A stretch of DNA of 64,000 nucleotides from Paracoccaceae bacterium (GCA_018607905.1 JABBAP010000011.1:62001-126000); one strand, 5' to 3'; shown: positions 35,164 through 43,778, numbered from the stretch's first letter. Notes: generated by a model from the sequence alone, not told the origin. Made by a program: numbers and translations.

Positions 35164-36534
35164 CTACGACCCTGGCCCAACAGGGAAACAGGGCGCATTC
35201 CGTGCACGCAATCGTGCGCAAGCCATGTTCGCATCCGCTTGGTTCAAACCAACGAACCGCGCGCGAAACTTTTTGTATCCGTTCACGGTCGCATAATCGA
35301 TGCGCCGTTCTGATCCTTCAAGCGATTGCAACTCGCGCAATGCTGTTTGCAACAGGGCTTTCTCGGCTTGATGACGGTTTGAAAACGCACCGACCTGAAC
35401 GGCCCAATACCGATTGCCCGCCGTGGACACACGGGTCACAACGCGCAAAGGTTGCTCGTTCGCGGCGGCCGCAGCGATAGTTTGCTGCTGCGCATTTGCC
35501 ACTTTCACAACACCGTTCGCAGTTGCTTCGCGGTTGGCCGCCAAGACAGCTTCTTGAATGGCCTTCAGCTGACCTTGGGCCACTAAAGTTCCAGTTGCTG
35601 CACCTTTACGTGCCTTTGGTCGTGGGCTTTTCTTTACAGCGCCGGTCGATGTAACTCTGATCGTTTTCGCGCCAGAACTACCCAAATTTACTGCAGCAGG
35701 CTTGCGCACCGCCACCCGGGTTGCTGAACGCTCAAACCCCATATCCAACAACTCTGCCACGCGTGCATTGCGCCAAGCGGATGTTTTTCCACCAAACACG
35801 GTTGCGATCACACGTTTTGGGCCACGCTCCGCAGAGGCCACAAGGTTAAACCCAGCCGCATTTGTGAAGCCCGTTTTGATACCGTCCGCACCGCGATAGG
35901 CGCTCAACAATTTGCGGTTTGTGTTCGCAACATCGCGCACACCTGCATAGGTCGATTTGCGTGCAAACAGGTTATAGTAATCCGGAAAATCGTAAAACAG
36001 ACGTCGCCCAAGCAATGTCATGTCGCGCGCGGTTGAAAGATGGCCCGATTGGGTCAGCCCATGCGCATTTTTAAACGTGGAATTCTTCATACCCAGGGAC
36101 CGCGCCGTGCGTGTCATCCGCTTTGCGAACTCTGCTTCAGACCCAGAAATCGCTTCGCCAAGGGCCGTTGCTGCATCATTTGCAGATTTAACAGCCGCGG
36201 CTCGGATCAGATACCGCAGCGCGATTTTTTGCCCCGGCTTAAGCCCCAGCTTGCTCGGTGGCTCACTGGCGGCATGACGCGAAATCTTGATCGATTTGTT
36301 GAGGCTAATTTCGCCCCGTTCAATCGCGTCAAAGACCACGTACAGGGTCATCATCTTGGTTAAAGAAGCGGGATGCAGTCGCGCATCCGCGTTACGCGCG
36401 TGTAAAACCTTGCCAGTTCTTGCGTCCACAACCACCGCTGCATAGGGGGCTGCTTGTGCAAAAGATCCGCCAAAGATCGCACATAAAATGAAACTTAGGG
36501 CACAAAATGCCCGTACTGCTGCTGCGATTCGCAT
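35164..36534 (-). CDS. dacC: D-alanyl-D-alanine carboxypeptidase (PBP5/6 type) with C-terminal SPOR domain
   Basis: Periplasmic peptidoglycan carboxypeptidase of 456 residues. Signal peptide through about FAQAA (residue 29). Peptidase S11 triad of motifs: S57-L-T-K60, S117-A-N119 and K220-T-G. Instead of the PBP5 C-terminal beta domain with amphipathic anchor, a Pro/Lys/Arg-rich linker (about residues 280-330) leads to a SPOR domain (WAVQVGAFSNRHQAEKALLQ to the end), which targets denuded glycan at the division site. Symbol is by family only. Divergent from clpS over a 322-base region rich in dyads. Confidence 0.92.
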   Translation of the reverse strand: MRIAAAVRAFCALSFILCAIFGGSFAQAAPYAAVVVDARTGKVLHARNADARLHPASLTKMMTLYVVFDAIERGEISLNKSIKISRHAASEPPSKLGLKPGQKIALRYLIRAAAVKSANDAATALGEAISGSEAEFAKRMTRTARSLGMKNSTFKNAHGLTQSGHLSTARDMTLLGRRLFYDFPDYYNLFARKSTYAGVRDVANTNRKLLSAYRGADGIKTGFTNAAGFNLVASAERGPKRVIATVFGGKTSAWRNARVAELLDMGFERSATRVAVRKPAAVNLGSSGAKTIRVTSTGAVKKSPRPKARKGAATGTLVAQGQLKAIQEAVLAANREATANGVVKVANAQQQTIAAAAANEQPLRVVTRVSTAGNRYWAVQVGAFSNRHQAEKALLQTALRELQSLEGSERRIDYATVNGYKKFRARFVGLNQADANMACARLRARNAPCFPVGPGS

Positions 36535-36856
36535 CGGTTCTCCGACGTCCGTAATTAAAACTGCCTCGTCACCGTTTACGGTGTTTTGATTAAAATTAAG
36601 CTATCACACACATCTAAATCGTAAAAACCTATTATTATCAAAGGCTAGGACGGTGTCACCGTTGCAACACTACACTAAATGGGGGATTTTTGGCCCGACC
36701 AAACACAAGGTATTGTGGTTTTCCAAACGGTTTCAAACAAAAATTACACAAATTGGGTATAATTTTCTTAGGTATCGTCCCCATATTCCGCCCCTTTTTT
36801 CTTTCCTCAGAAACGCTATATAGTGGCACTGTAGTTAACCAAATCAGACGCTGACA
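36535..36856. promoter_or_regulatory. Divergent intergenic region with paired CACCGT dyads
   Basis: 322 bases with no gene that I can see. It holds CACCGT-TT-ACGGTG at 36570-36583 and the reverse arrangement ACGGTG-T-CACCGT at 36650-36662, immediately followed by the palindrome GTTGCAAC (36661-36668). The stretch between is A+T-rich. It should carry the promoters of the carboxypeptidase and clpS genes; the dyads look like operators for one regulator. Confidence 0.5.
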
Positions 36857-37207
36857 ATGCATTCACCACTAACACCCTGTGCGCAAAACGACGATAACGA
36901 CGCTGGCTCTGACGGCGACACGACTTTGGCAACCAAGCCAAAAGAAAAGACCCAGCGCCCACCGCTCTACAAAGTTATGCTTCTAAACGACGATTACACG
37001 CCGATGGAATTTGTCATCGTCGTTCTTGAGCGATATTTCGGCATTGGCCACGCAGGCGCGGTTGAATTGATGCTGACCGTTCACAAAAAGGGCCTCGCCG
37101 TTGTTGGGGTGTTCAGCCACGAAATCGCTGAAACCAAAGTCATGCAAGTGATGGAAGCCGCACGTCAGCACGAACATCCACTGCAATGCACGATGGAAAA
37201 GGAATAG
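36857..37207 (+). CDS. clpS: ATP-dependent Clp protease adaptor ClpS
   Basis: Adaptor that hands N-degron substrates to ClpAP; 116 residues. A flexible acidic N terminus (residues 1-33) precedes the fold. Conserved core: [20 protein letters not shown] with the Asn-Asp-Asp pocket residues, [19 protein letters not shown], and a closing [10 protein letters not shown]. An upstream start is not available. Followed 18 bases later by a methyltransferase gene on the same strand; clpA is not in the window. Confidence 0.94.
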   Translation: MHSPLTPCAQNDDNDAGSDGDTTLATKPKEKTQRPPLYKVMLLNDDYTPMEFVIVVLERYFGIGHAGAVELMLTVHKKGLAVVGVFSHEIAETKVMQVMEAARQHEHPLQCTMEKE

Positions 37208-37225
37208 GCGCACTCCGCCGCAATC

Positions 37226-38224
37226 ATGGCCATTCATCCCCGCTTAATGCTACCTTTTGAGGATGGCACCGTCACTCTGCCTGAAGGCGGCACATTTGCC
37301 ATTTTCAACGCCCACGGCATCTACCCTGATCTGCCTAAAGACGACATCACCTGCCTTCAAGGGTTCTACCCGTCCCACATCGGGCTTCAAAACGCGGGCT
37401 ACGTGGTCACGACGCACCCCCCCAGCGCCGCTGATACCGCGATCGTCCACATCACCCGATCAAAGGACGAAACCCGCGCATTGGTCGCGCAAGCCTTTGA
37501 AATATTGCCCGTCGGCGGCCAACTCCTGATTGATGGCTCCAAGACCGATGGCATCGAAAGCCTTCTGAAGGAATCCAAAAAACGCACCTCGGTTCACGGC
37601 CAAATATCCAAAGCACACGGCAAAATATTTTGGCTCTCCAAAGACAGCAACGTGAACCCTTTTGCCGAATGGGCGTCAGCAACACAGCCCAAAAAGAACG
37701 CAGATGGCTGGCACACATCCGCGGGGGTTTTCTCCTCTGACGGCATTGATCCGGGCTCTGCAGAGCTCGTTCCGACATTCGCCAAATCCCTAAAAGGCAA
37801 AATCGCGGACCTTGGCGCAGGCTGGGGCTGGCTCGCCGCGCAGGCCCTTGAAACCTGCCCCGCGATCGACCAGCTCGACCTCATCGAGGCGGAACACGCC
37901 GCGTTAGTCTGCGCCCGCCTAAACGTCACCGATCCACGCGCCACGTTTCACTGGACAGACGCCACAAAACCCACAACCAAAAACAGCTATGACGCGATCA
38001 TCATGAACCCGCCGTTCCACGTCGGGCGCAAAGCCGACCCATCTTTGGGGCGCGCCTTCATCCATTCTGCTGCGACGCTGTTAAAACCAACGGGCCAAAT
38101 GTTCCTCGTGGCAAACCGCCAATTGGCCTATGAAGCAACGCTAGACACCTGTTTCAACCGTTGGGAAGTTTTGTCCCAAACCCCGCGCTACAAAATCATT
38201 CACGCGCGCAAACCCAAACTTTAA
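37226..38224 (+). CDS. rsmC: RsmC-like class I SAM-dependent rRNA methyltransferase
   Basis: 332 residues in the two-domain layout of RsmC (16S rRNA m2G1207 methyltransferase): an N-terminal degenerate methyltransferase-like half (GFYPSHIGLQNAGYVV, GGQLLIDGSKTDGIESLLK) and a catalytic C-terminal half with SAM motif IADLGAGWGWLA and the base-methylation motif MNPPFHVG. The symbol is by similarity of architecture and motif IV; a related RlmG-like specificity cannot be ruled out. Likely co-transcribed with clpS. Confidence 0.85.
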   Translation: MAIHPRLMLPFEDGTVTLPEGGTFAIFNAHGIYPDLPKDDITCLQGFYPSHIGLQNAGYVVTTHPPSAADTAIVHITRSKDETRALVAQAFEILPVGGQLLIDGSKTDGIESLLKESKKRTSVHGQISKAHGKIFWLSKDSNVNPFAEWASATQPKKNADGWHTSAGVFSSDGIDPGSAELVPTFAKSLKGKIADLGAGWGWLAAQALETCPAIDQLDLIEAEHAALVCARLNVTDPRATFHWTDATKPTTKNSYDAIIMNPPFHVGRKADPSLGRAFIHSAATLLKPTGQMFLVANRQLAYEATLDTCFNRWEVLSQTPRYKIIHARKPKL

Positions 38225-38282
38225 AACCTCATTTTGCGCCGCACTGTTATAGTCGGAGCAGAATCAGCAAAGGCCACCATCC

Positions 38283-39089
38283 ATGTCTTTTTCGCTAGAA
38301 GGTAAAACCGCTATTATCACTGGGGCGGCCAACGGTGTCGGGCTGGAAATAGCGCGGCATTTCTCTGATCACGGGGCAAATGTGATGCTGGTGGATATGG
38401 ACGAGACCAAACTTCAAGCCGAAGCAGACTCGATCGACGGCAACGGCGATAACGTCCGCTATTTCGCAGGCGATTTGCGTAAAAAACTGACCGTCGCAAA
38501 CCTTCTGTCTGCAACCATCGACGCATTTGACGGCATCGACATTCTGATCAACGCCAGCCGACAAGTCCTTCCGTCCAATCCGCTCGATGCCCGTGATGAT
38601 CACTTCGAAGAGCTGTTCCAGCAAAACGTGCTCGCCAACCTGCGCGTCACACAAGCTGTCGCGAAGCGCTTTATCTCACAAGAAAAAGCAGCAACATCAG
38701 AAGGCAGCATCGGCGCGGTCGTGAACCTCAGTTCCATCGCCTCAGATCGCACACACGCCGAACTGCTCGCCTATTCCGTAGCTTGCGCCGCCCTTAACCA
38801 AATGACCCGCTCGCTGGCCGTAGCTTTTGCCGATCAACGCATCCGCGTGAACGCAATCGCCATCGGATCGGTTATGTCTGCCTCGCTGCAAGCCCGCCTC
38901 AAAGATGACCTCGACGTGCGGGCAGCAACCCTTGCCGCAACACCCCTTGGACGTATCGCCGAGGCCCGCGAAGTGGCAGAAACCGCGCAGTTCCTTGCAA
39001 CAGACGCATCTGGGTTTATCACAGGTCAAATCATCACAGTCGACGGTGGTCGGTCTTTGATTGACCCGTTAGAAGCCGCTGCGCACTAA
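38283..39089 (+). CDS. SDR family protein with the catalytic lysine replaced by cysteine
   Basis: 268-residue classical SDR fold. Cofactor motif ITGAANGVGLEIA is intact, Asp40 would favour NAD, and Ser150/151 (VVNLSS) and Tyr164 are present. The YxxxK motif, however, reads Y164-S-V-A-C168, so lysine is absent; the NNAG motif is also altered to INASR. C terminus FITGQIITVDGGRS is normal. It may be a weak or noncatalytic SDR, or bind a nucleotide for another role. Substrate unknown. Starts 58 bases after the RsmC-like gene; convergent with the DMT transporter by a 4-base stop overlap. Confidence 0.85.
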   Translation: MSFSLEGKTAIITGAANGVGLEIARHFSDHGANVMLVDMDETKLQAEADSIDGNGDNVRYFAGDLRKKLTVANLLSATIDAFDGIDILINASRQVLPSNPLDARDDHFEELFQQNVLANLRVTQAVAKRFISQEKAATSEGSIGAVVNLSSIASDRTHAELLAYSVACAALNQMTRSLAVAFADQRIRVNAIAIGSVMSASLQARLKDDLDVRAATLAATPLGRIAEAREVAETAQFLATDASGFITGQIITVDGGRSLIDPLEAAAH

Positions 39090-40048
39090 CGCCGGCCAGC
39101 CACCCGCTTGGCCGAAGGTTTGCCACCCAATTTCGCCTCGCGCAGCGCTACAAAAATCCCCGATCCTGCAATCAATAGAATGCCGATCCACGTGGTCCAC
39201 ACCGGCCACTCCCCCCAGATCACAATGCCCCAGAACACGGCCAACAACAGCGCGGTATATTCAAACGGCGCCACCAACCCTGCGTCCGTGCCGCGATAGG
39301 CTTGGCTGATCAAATAACCAGCACAGGCACTTACGGCCCCAAGTGCCAACATAATCACGCCGTCCCACAGCGGCGGCATCAACCAAGGGCGCAAGAAAAA
39401 CTCCAGTGCTTCGTTATCCGATCCAGAATACCGCCCATCCCCAAGGCTCAACGCTAAAATCCCAGTCACGATCATGAACGTCAGCTGGATATAAAAAGAC
39501 ATCGTAGACGCCCGTTCACTCATCCCAGTGTAGCGCGTCATGGTTTGCAGCCCCGCATAGGCCAGTGCCGCAATCGCAGGCAGTAACGCCACGGCGCTAA
39601 ACCCAGCCCCCGTCGGCTGCACAACAATGATCACCCCGATCAGCCCCACAACAACCGCGATCCAACGACGAAACCCGACAACTTCGCCCAGCACCACCAC
39701 CGATAACCCTGTGATAAACAACGGCGCCACAAAGAAAATCGCCGATGCATCCGCCAAAGGCATCGCGGCAATCCCCGCAAAAAATGCCGAGTTTGCAATC
39801 ACCACACAGATACCGCGCAAAACGTGGATCATCGGGCGGCGGGTTTTTAGGGCTGCCCAGCCCCCATCCAACGGCATGATCACCATTAATGTAATCAACA
39901 ACGCTACGGCCGCGCGCACAAAGACAATCTCATGCAACGGGTAAGCGCCACTTAAAAACTTGATCGAAAGATCGTTCAGGGAAAAGAAAACTGTCGCCCC
40001 CAGCGCGCACGATATTCCAACAGCTGCACTGCGTTCTGCCGTGACCAT
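39086..40048 (-). CDS. DMT superfamily transporter (EamA)
   Basis: 320-residue inner-membrane protein with ten hydrophobic segments in two EamA repeats, the drug/metabolite exporter architecture. First repeat begins ALGATVFFSLNDLSIKFLSG, with IFFVAPLFITGLSVVVLGE; the second ends with EYTALLLAVFWGIVIWGEWPV and a short basic C-terminal tail. Substrate is unknown. It is a single gene between the SDR and trcR. Confidence 0.9.
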   Translation of the reverse strand: MVTAERSAAVGISCALGATVFFSLNDLSIKFLSGAYPLHEIVFVRAAVALLITLMVIMPLDGGWAALKTRRPMIHVLRGICVVIANSAFFAGIAAMPLADASAIFFVAPLFITGLSVVVLGEVVGFRRWIAVVVGLIGVIIVVQPTGAGFSAVALLPAIAALAYAGLQTMTRYTGMSERASTMSFYIQLTFMIVTGILALSLGDGRYSGSDNEALEFFLRPWLMPPLWDGVIMLALGAVSACAGYLISQAYRGTDAGLVAPFEYTALLLAVFWGIVIWGEWPVWTTWIGILLIAGSGIFVALREAKLGGKPSAKRVAGRR

Positions 40049-40136
40049 GTAACGTCCAGTCTGATTTGAAGAATGCAGAAATTCTGCATCTACGATCAGC
40101 TTACGCAGCCTGCCAGCCCAAATCTAGGACAAAAGC

Positions 40137-40167
40137 GACAAAAAAACCCGGCACAAAGGCCGGGTTT
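40137..40167 (-). terminator. Intrinsic terminator of trcR
   Basis: Stem AAACCCGGC / GCCGGGTTT (40144-40152 and 40159-40167), 6-base loop; read on the minus strand it is followed by a seven-base T-run. Confidence 0.85.
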
Positions 40168-40187
40168 CAAAACGCGATGTAGGTCGC

Positions 40188-40928
40188 TTATTTTTCGTCG
40201 TCGTCCCCGCCGCCTTTTGGCAGGTTGAACAGGCTTTCTGCATCCACGATCGGTTCTTCTTTTTCTTCAGGCGCATCGCCCAAAGTGAACGTCTCCAGAC
40301 CCGCCATGTTTGATGGCATTTTTGGCTCTGTATCCATGTGCAACGATTGCTCTGTGGAGACCAGCTTCAAACGCTCTTCGTCAGAAATGGCTGTGCCATC
40401 TTTGGCTGCTTTCGCTGCTGCTTTGGCAACCGCTGCGTCCAATTCCAACTGCTTACACAGACCCAGCGCAACAGGATCAATCGGCTGAATGTTGGCAATG
40501 TTCCAGTGCGTGCGATCACGCATCGCAACGATTGTCGGCTTGGTAGTGCCAACCAGCTTTGAAATCTGACCATCCGTCAGCTCTGGGTGGAATTTAACCA
40601 ACCACAGAATGGACGCAGGGCGATCTTGTCGCTTGGACAGCGGCGTATAGCGTGGACCACGGCGTTTTTGCTCACCGTCGGCGGCTGGATTGTGCTTTAG
40701 CGCCAACTTATGGCGTGGGCTGTTTTGCCCCGCGTCAATCTCGTCTTGGGTCAGTTGATTGTTGGCAATCGGGTCAAACCCTTTGATGCCTTGGCCAACT
40801 TCGCCGTCCGCAATGCCGTTCACTTCCAGCTCGTGCAAACCACAGAAATCTGCAATCTGCTTAAAGCTCAGCGTCGTGTTATCAACCAACCAAACTGCGG
40901 TGGCCTTAGCCATGATAGGAAGCGCCAT
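40188..40928 (-). CDS. trcR: Cell cycle transcriptional regulator TrcR (DUF1013)
   Basis: Conserved alphaproteobacterial protein of 246 residues; TrcR co-localises with RNA polymerase and affects cell-cycle gene expression in Rickettsia/Caulobacter relatives. Opening MALPIMAKATAVWLVDNTTLSFKQIADF is the DUF1013 signature; a second HTH-like part lies at ELTDGQISKLVGTTKPTIVAMRDR. The C-terminal quarter is acidic and low-complexity. ATG 40928 is used since GGAGG lies 8 bases before it; a start 5 codons earlier is less likely. Divergent from the RNase T2 gene. Confidence 0.9.
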   Translation of the reverse strand: MALPIMAKATAVWLVDNTTLSFKQIADFCGLHELEVNGIADGEVGQGIKGFDPIANNQLTQDEIDAGQNSPRHKLALKHNPAADGEQKRRGPRYTPLSKRQDRPASILWLVKFHPELTDGQISKLVGTTKPTIVAMRDRTHWNIANIQPIDPVALGLCKQLELDAAVAKAAAKAAKDGTAISDEERLKLVSTEQSLHMDTEPKMPSNMAGLETFTLGDAPEEKEEPIVDAESLFNLPKGGGDDDEK

Positions 40929-41060
40929 GCCCCATTCCTCCAAATAAACCTCTCCCGCGCCGTAAAATCGGTTGCTAGGGCCGTGGCCTTCGCGAATTGC
41001 CGTTTCAGGTGGGGAATTCTACGCCTATATAGACAAGACTACTCTAAAGGAAAAGACCCA

Positions 41061-41693
41061 ATGATACGCATTTTTCTTGCCGCCCTTTTGCTTGGCTCCA
41101 CAGCATCTGCCGAAGGCGAAAAACCGGGCGAATTTGAATACTACATCATGGCGCTTAGCTGGTCACCAAACTGGTGCGCGCTGGAAGGCGATCGCAAAGC
41201 CTCCCCGCAATGCGATTCCAGCCATGACCACGGCTGGATCCTGCATGGCCTGTGGCCCCAAAATGAACATCTTTGGCCGTCTTATTGCAAAACGAATGAA
41301 CGCGCACCGCCCCGCGCCATGACCCGTGAAATGGCCGATATCATGGGCACAAAAGGCCTCGCTTGGCACCAATGGAAAAAGCACGGAACTTGCACAGGCC
41401 TGTCTGCTACCGATTATTTCGCCCTGTCACGCAAGGCTTACGACGCAATCAACCGCCCAGCACTTTTGCGCAAACTCAGCAAACCCGTAAAATTGCCCGC
41501 AAAAATCATCGAAGAAGCGTTCATGGAGGCAAACCCAGCCCTGCACGCAAATCAAATCACCATCACCTGCAAACAACGCCACATCCAAGAGGCCCGTATT
41601 TGCCTCACAAAAGACCTCAAACTGCGCCAATGCGCCTTCCAAAGCGCTGGCGATTGCCGATTGAAAGATGCCACCCTAAACCCCATTCGGTAA
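41061..41693 (+). CDS. RNase T2 family secreted ribonuclease, variant active site
   Basis: 210-residue periplasmic or secreted endoribonuclease candidate. Signal peptide ends at ASA (about residue 17). CAS I is ILHGLWPQ (His62) and CAS II reads AWHQWKKHGTC (Lys107, His108). The glutamate normally found in the HEWxKHG motif is Gln104 here, so acid/base chemistry may be altered. Six or more cysteines are in place for disulfides. ATG 41061 has AAAGGAAAA upstream; the open frame extends further 5' through the intergenic region but without the signal peptide at its start. Confidence 0.88.
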   Translation: MIRIFLAALLLGSTASAEGEKPGEFEYYIMALSWSPNWCALEGDRKASPQCDSSHDHGWILHGLWPQNEHLWPSYCKTNERAPPRAMTREMADIMGTKGLAWHQWKKHGTCTGLSATDYFALSRKAYDAINRPALLRKLSKPVKLPAKIIEEAFMEANPALHANQITITCKQRHIQEARICLTKDLKLRQCAFQSAGDCRLKDATLNPIR

Positions 41694-41823
41694 GGCGGCT
41701 TTAAGGCAGCTTGGGCACAAACTTCCCTTAAATGCGCCCTACTCACGCCCTCATCTTTCGTTAATTTTATTCAACTAGGTATTATTTTGACGCAATTTTT
41801 GCGTCTTAACGAGTGGTAAAATT

Positions 41824-42795
41824 ATGTTGACTTATACGCTGGCACACATTGTGAATGCTCTGCTTTTCGCGGGCATCTTTGGCGCGACCTTCGTATTTAA
41901 CGAAGACGATGAAAACTCAACATCCACCACGACCGCAAGCAACGACGACGGATTCCCAGAAGCAGTTACAGGGGGTGCTGGCGACGATATCTTAACCAGC
42001 GATGATCCGGATGGTGCGAACTTTATCGCAGGTGATGGCAACGACAGCATCACAGGTACCGAACAAGACGACACACTTCAGGCGGGCGAAGGCGACGATA
42101 TCGCCGAAATGAACGGCGGCGATGATCGCGCCCTTGGCAAAGCAGGCAACGACACGTTGGATGGCGGCGCGGGCGATGACACGTTGTTTGGCGGCGCTGA
42201 TGACGATGTTTTGATTGGCGGAACGGGCGACGATACCCTGACGGGTGGCGAACAAAATGACACGTTGTTCGGTGGTATCGGCGCAGACACGCTTGATGGC
42301 GGCGAAAACGACGACACCCTGTTTGGCGACGAAGGCGATGACATTTTATGGGGCTCTGCAGGCGAAGACACGCTTTATGGCGGCGCGGGCGATGACATCT
42401 TGAATGGCGCGCAGGGCGGTATATCTCTCGATCTCGATGGCAATATTGACGGCGCGGATTCCCTATTTGGAGGTGTTGGCGACGATTCCTTCTTGCTCGG
42501 AGTTGGTGACGTGGCCGAAGGCGGCGAAGGCCTTGATACCTTTACCATCGACGACGCCGTGCAAGGCGAAGGCGTTACCACGATAACCGATTTCACCCCA
42601 GCCGAAGATATGCTCCAGCTGGAATACACGCCAACAACAGATCCAGTTACAGGTGACGAAATCCCGCCCAACATCACGGTGACCAATTTTGCAGATGGCA
42701 CAGGCGCGTCGATCTCGATCAACGGCGTCGAAATGGCGCAAGTTACTGGCGCACAAGACCTTGACCCAGCGGATGTTTCTTTGGTGCCCGTCTAA
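41824..42795 (+). CDS. Short RTX calcium-binding repeat protein
   Basis: 323 residues. Residues about 45-205 hold roughly fourteen glycine/aspartate-rich nonapeptides of the GGxGxDxLx type (for example AGNDTLDGG, AGDDTLFGG), which form a Ca2+-filled beta-roll. A C-terminal region (about 230-323) with ITDFTPAEDMLQLEY and a closing DVSLVPV resembles type I secretion targets. The N terminus is unusual for an RTX protein: residues 4-26 are hydrophobic (LAHIVNALLFAGIFGATFVF), so it may be membrane-anchored. No T1SS genes are in the window. Function unknown; adhesin or matrix role is a guess. Confidence 0.85.
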   Translation: MLTYTLAHIVNALLFAGIFGATFVFNEDDENSTSTTTASNDDGFPEAVTGGAGDDILTSDDPDGANFIAGDGNDSITGTEQDDTLQAGEGDDIAEMNGGDDRALGKAGNDTLDGGAGDDTLFGGADDDVLIGGTGDDTLTGGEQNDTLFGGIGADTLDGGENDDTLFGDEGDDILWGSAGEDTLYGGAGDDILNGAQGGISLDLDGNIDGADSLFGGVGDDSFLLGVGDVAEGGEGLDTFTIDDAVQGEGVTTITDFTPAEDMLQLEYTPTTDPVTGDEIPPNITVTNFADGTGASISINGVEMAQVTGAQDLDPADVSLVPV

Positions 42796-42798
42796 GCC

Positions 42799-43249
42799 CT
42801 ACCCACAACAGGCTTTCCCGAGCGCATTTAGCCGCCAGTAATTATACGGCAAAGGCGCCAAAACCCTGCCAACAACATAACTAGCATGACCCACCAAGTC
42901 AGCTTTGCACCCCCGTCAGCACAAAATCTGTCAGGTTCATCGCGGTTTCCATTGCCACCATCGAAATCAGCGACATGCCAACGGCCATGCGAAATGCGGC
43001 GTGCAATTCCATCTGGCGTGACATGATAAAAGTTTCTAGCGCGATGGACGTTAAAATCCCGTTCACAATCGCCAGCGACATAATCGCCGACGTCGGCCAA
43101 GCAATTCCACTGAATTGGAAAAACGCTATCGCGCCGAAATCCCCGTTGGAACAGCCGATCATACACCACATCGTACTTTACGACGCCTGCCCCAACTTAG
43201 AAATATCAGTCCAGTTTGTTGTGCGAATTGTATCAATAGCAGCAATCAA
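42799..43249 (-). pseudogene. Disrupted DUF4396-like small membrane protein gene
   Basis: Read on the minus strand from a TTG at 43249 (AAAGGG upstream) the frame gives a DUF4396-like protein broken three times. An in-frame TAA at 43178-43180 falls in QAS-stop-STMWCMIGC. A single missing base in the G-run at 42910-42914 breaks DFVLTG from GAKLTWWVMLVML. A single missing base in the T-run at 42860-42863 breaks LLAGF from LAPLPYNYWRLNALGKACCG. Restoring two bases gives 151 codons. The core MIGCSNGDFG and the two hydrophobic helices are well preserved, so decay looks recent. It stands directly behind a CueR-type promoter, so the intact protein was probably part of the copper response. Family name is from memory. 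Confidence 0.75.
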
Positions 43250-43278
43250 AATGGCCCTTTGTTTGTGCCGTTTCTCTC

Positions 43279-43309
43279 TGTATAAAGCCTCCAGTAACTA
43301 GAAGGTCAA
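43279..43309 (-). promoter_or_regulatory. CueR/MerR-type promoter with 19-base spacer
   Basis: Minus strand: -35 TTGACC (43304-43309), spacer of exactly 19 bases (43285-43303) holding the dyad CCTTCTAG-TTA-CTGGAGG, and -10 TATACA (43279-43284). The overlong spacer with a central dyad is the hallmark of MerR-family activated promoters. It reads into the DUF4396-like pseudogene and ends 11 bases before the cueR start. Confidence 0.8.
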
Positions 43310-43320
43310 AGGCATTCATC

Positions 43321-43719
43321 ATGTTCACCATCGGCGCGGCGGCAAAACGCACAGACCTACCCACAAAAACCATCCGCTACTACGCCGACATCGGGCTTGT
43401 GGTTCCCGATGGGCGATCCGACAAAGGCTACCGCCTGTTTGATGATCGCGCCCTGCGTCGCTTAATTTTCGTGCGCCGCGCCCGCGCTTTTGGCTTTTCC
43501 ATTGAAACCTGCCGCACCCTGCTCGCGCTTTACACCGATCAAACCCGATCCTCAGCCGACGTCAAAGCCATCGCGCTGGATCACCTCGTTGAAATCGATC
43601 AAAAACTCGCGGAACTTCAAAATTTGCGCGATGAACTGACCCACCTCGCCGCCAGCTGCGCAGGCGACAGCCGCGCCGATTGCCCAATCCTCAGCGCCAT
43701 GGCAGGGGACGGGAGTTGA
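43321..43719 (+). CDS. cueR: CueR-type Cu(I)-responsive MerR regulator
   Basis: 132 residues. N-terminal MerR winged helix (FTIGAAAKRTDLPTKTIRYYADIGLV), dimerisation coiled coil (about 78-112), and the metal loop C113-x7-C121 (CAGDSRADC), the same spacing as E. coli CueR. Serine at residue 77/78 (RSSADVK) fits selectivity for monovalent Cu/Ag/Au rather than divalent ions. It activates promoters with 19-base spacers, and one lies immediately upstream pointing away. No copper ATPase or oxidase gene is nearby, so its remaining targets must be elsewhere. Confidence 0.9.
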   Translation: MFTIGAAAKRTDLPTKTIRYYADIGLVVPDGRSDKGYRLFDDRALRRLIFVRRARAFGFSIETCRTLLALYTDQTRSSADVKAIALDHLVEIDQKLAELQNLRDELTHLAASCAGDSRADCPILSAMAGDGS

Positions 43720-43778
43720 GGTGTTGAAACAATTTCGCAGCCCAACATCACCCCTTGCATTTCGCCACCACCCCAATC

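Noticed and set aside
42828-43171. Two overlapping short minus-strand frames (90 and 113 codons) as real small genes
   Set aside because: They are pieces of one disrupted DUF4396-like gene in different frames; joining them restores a single family-like protein.
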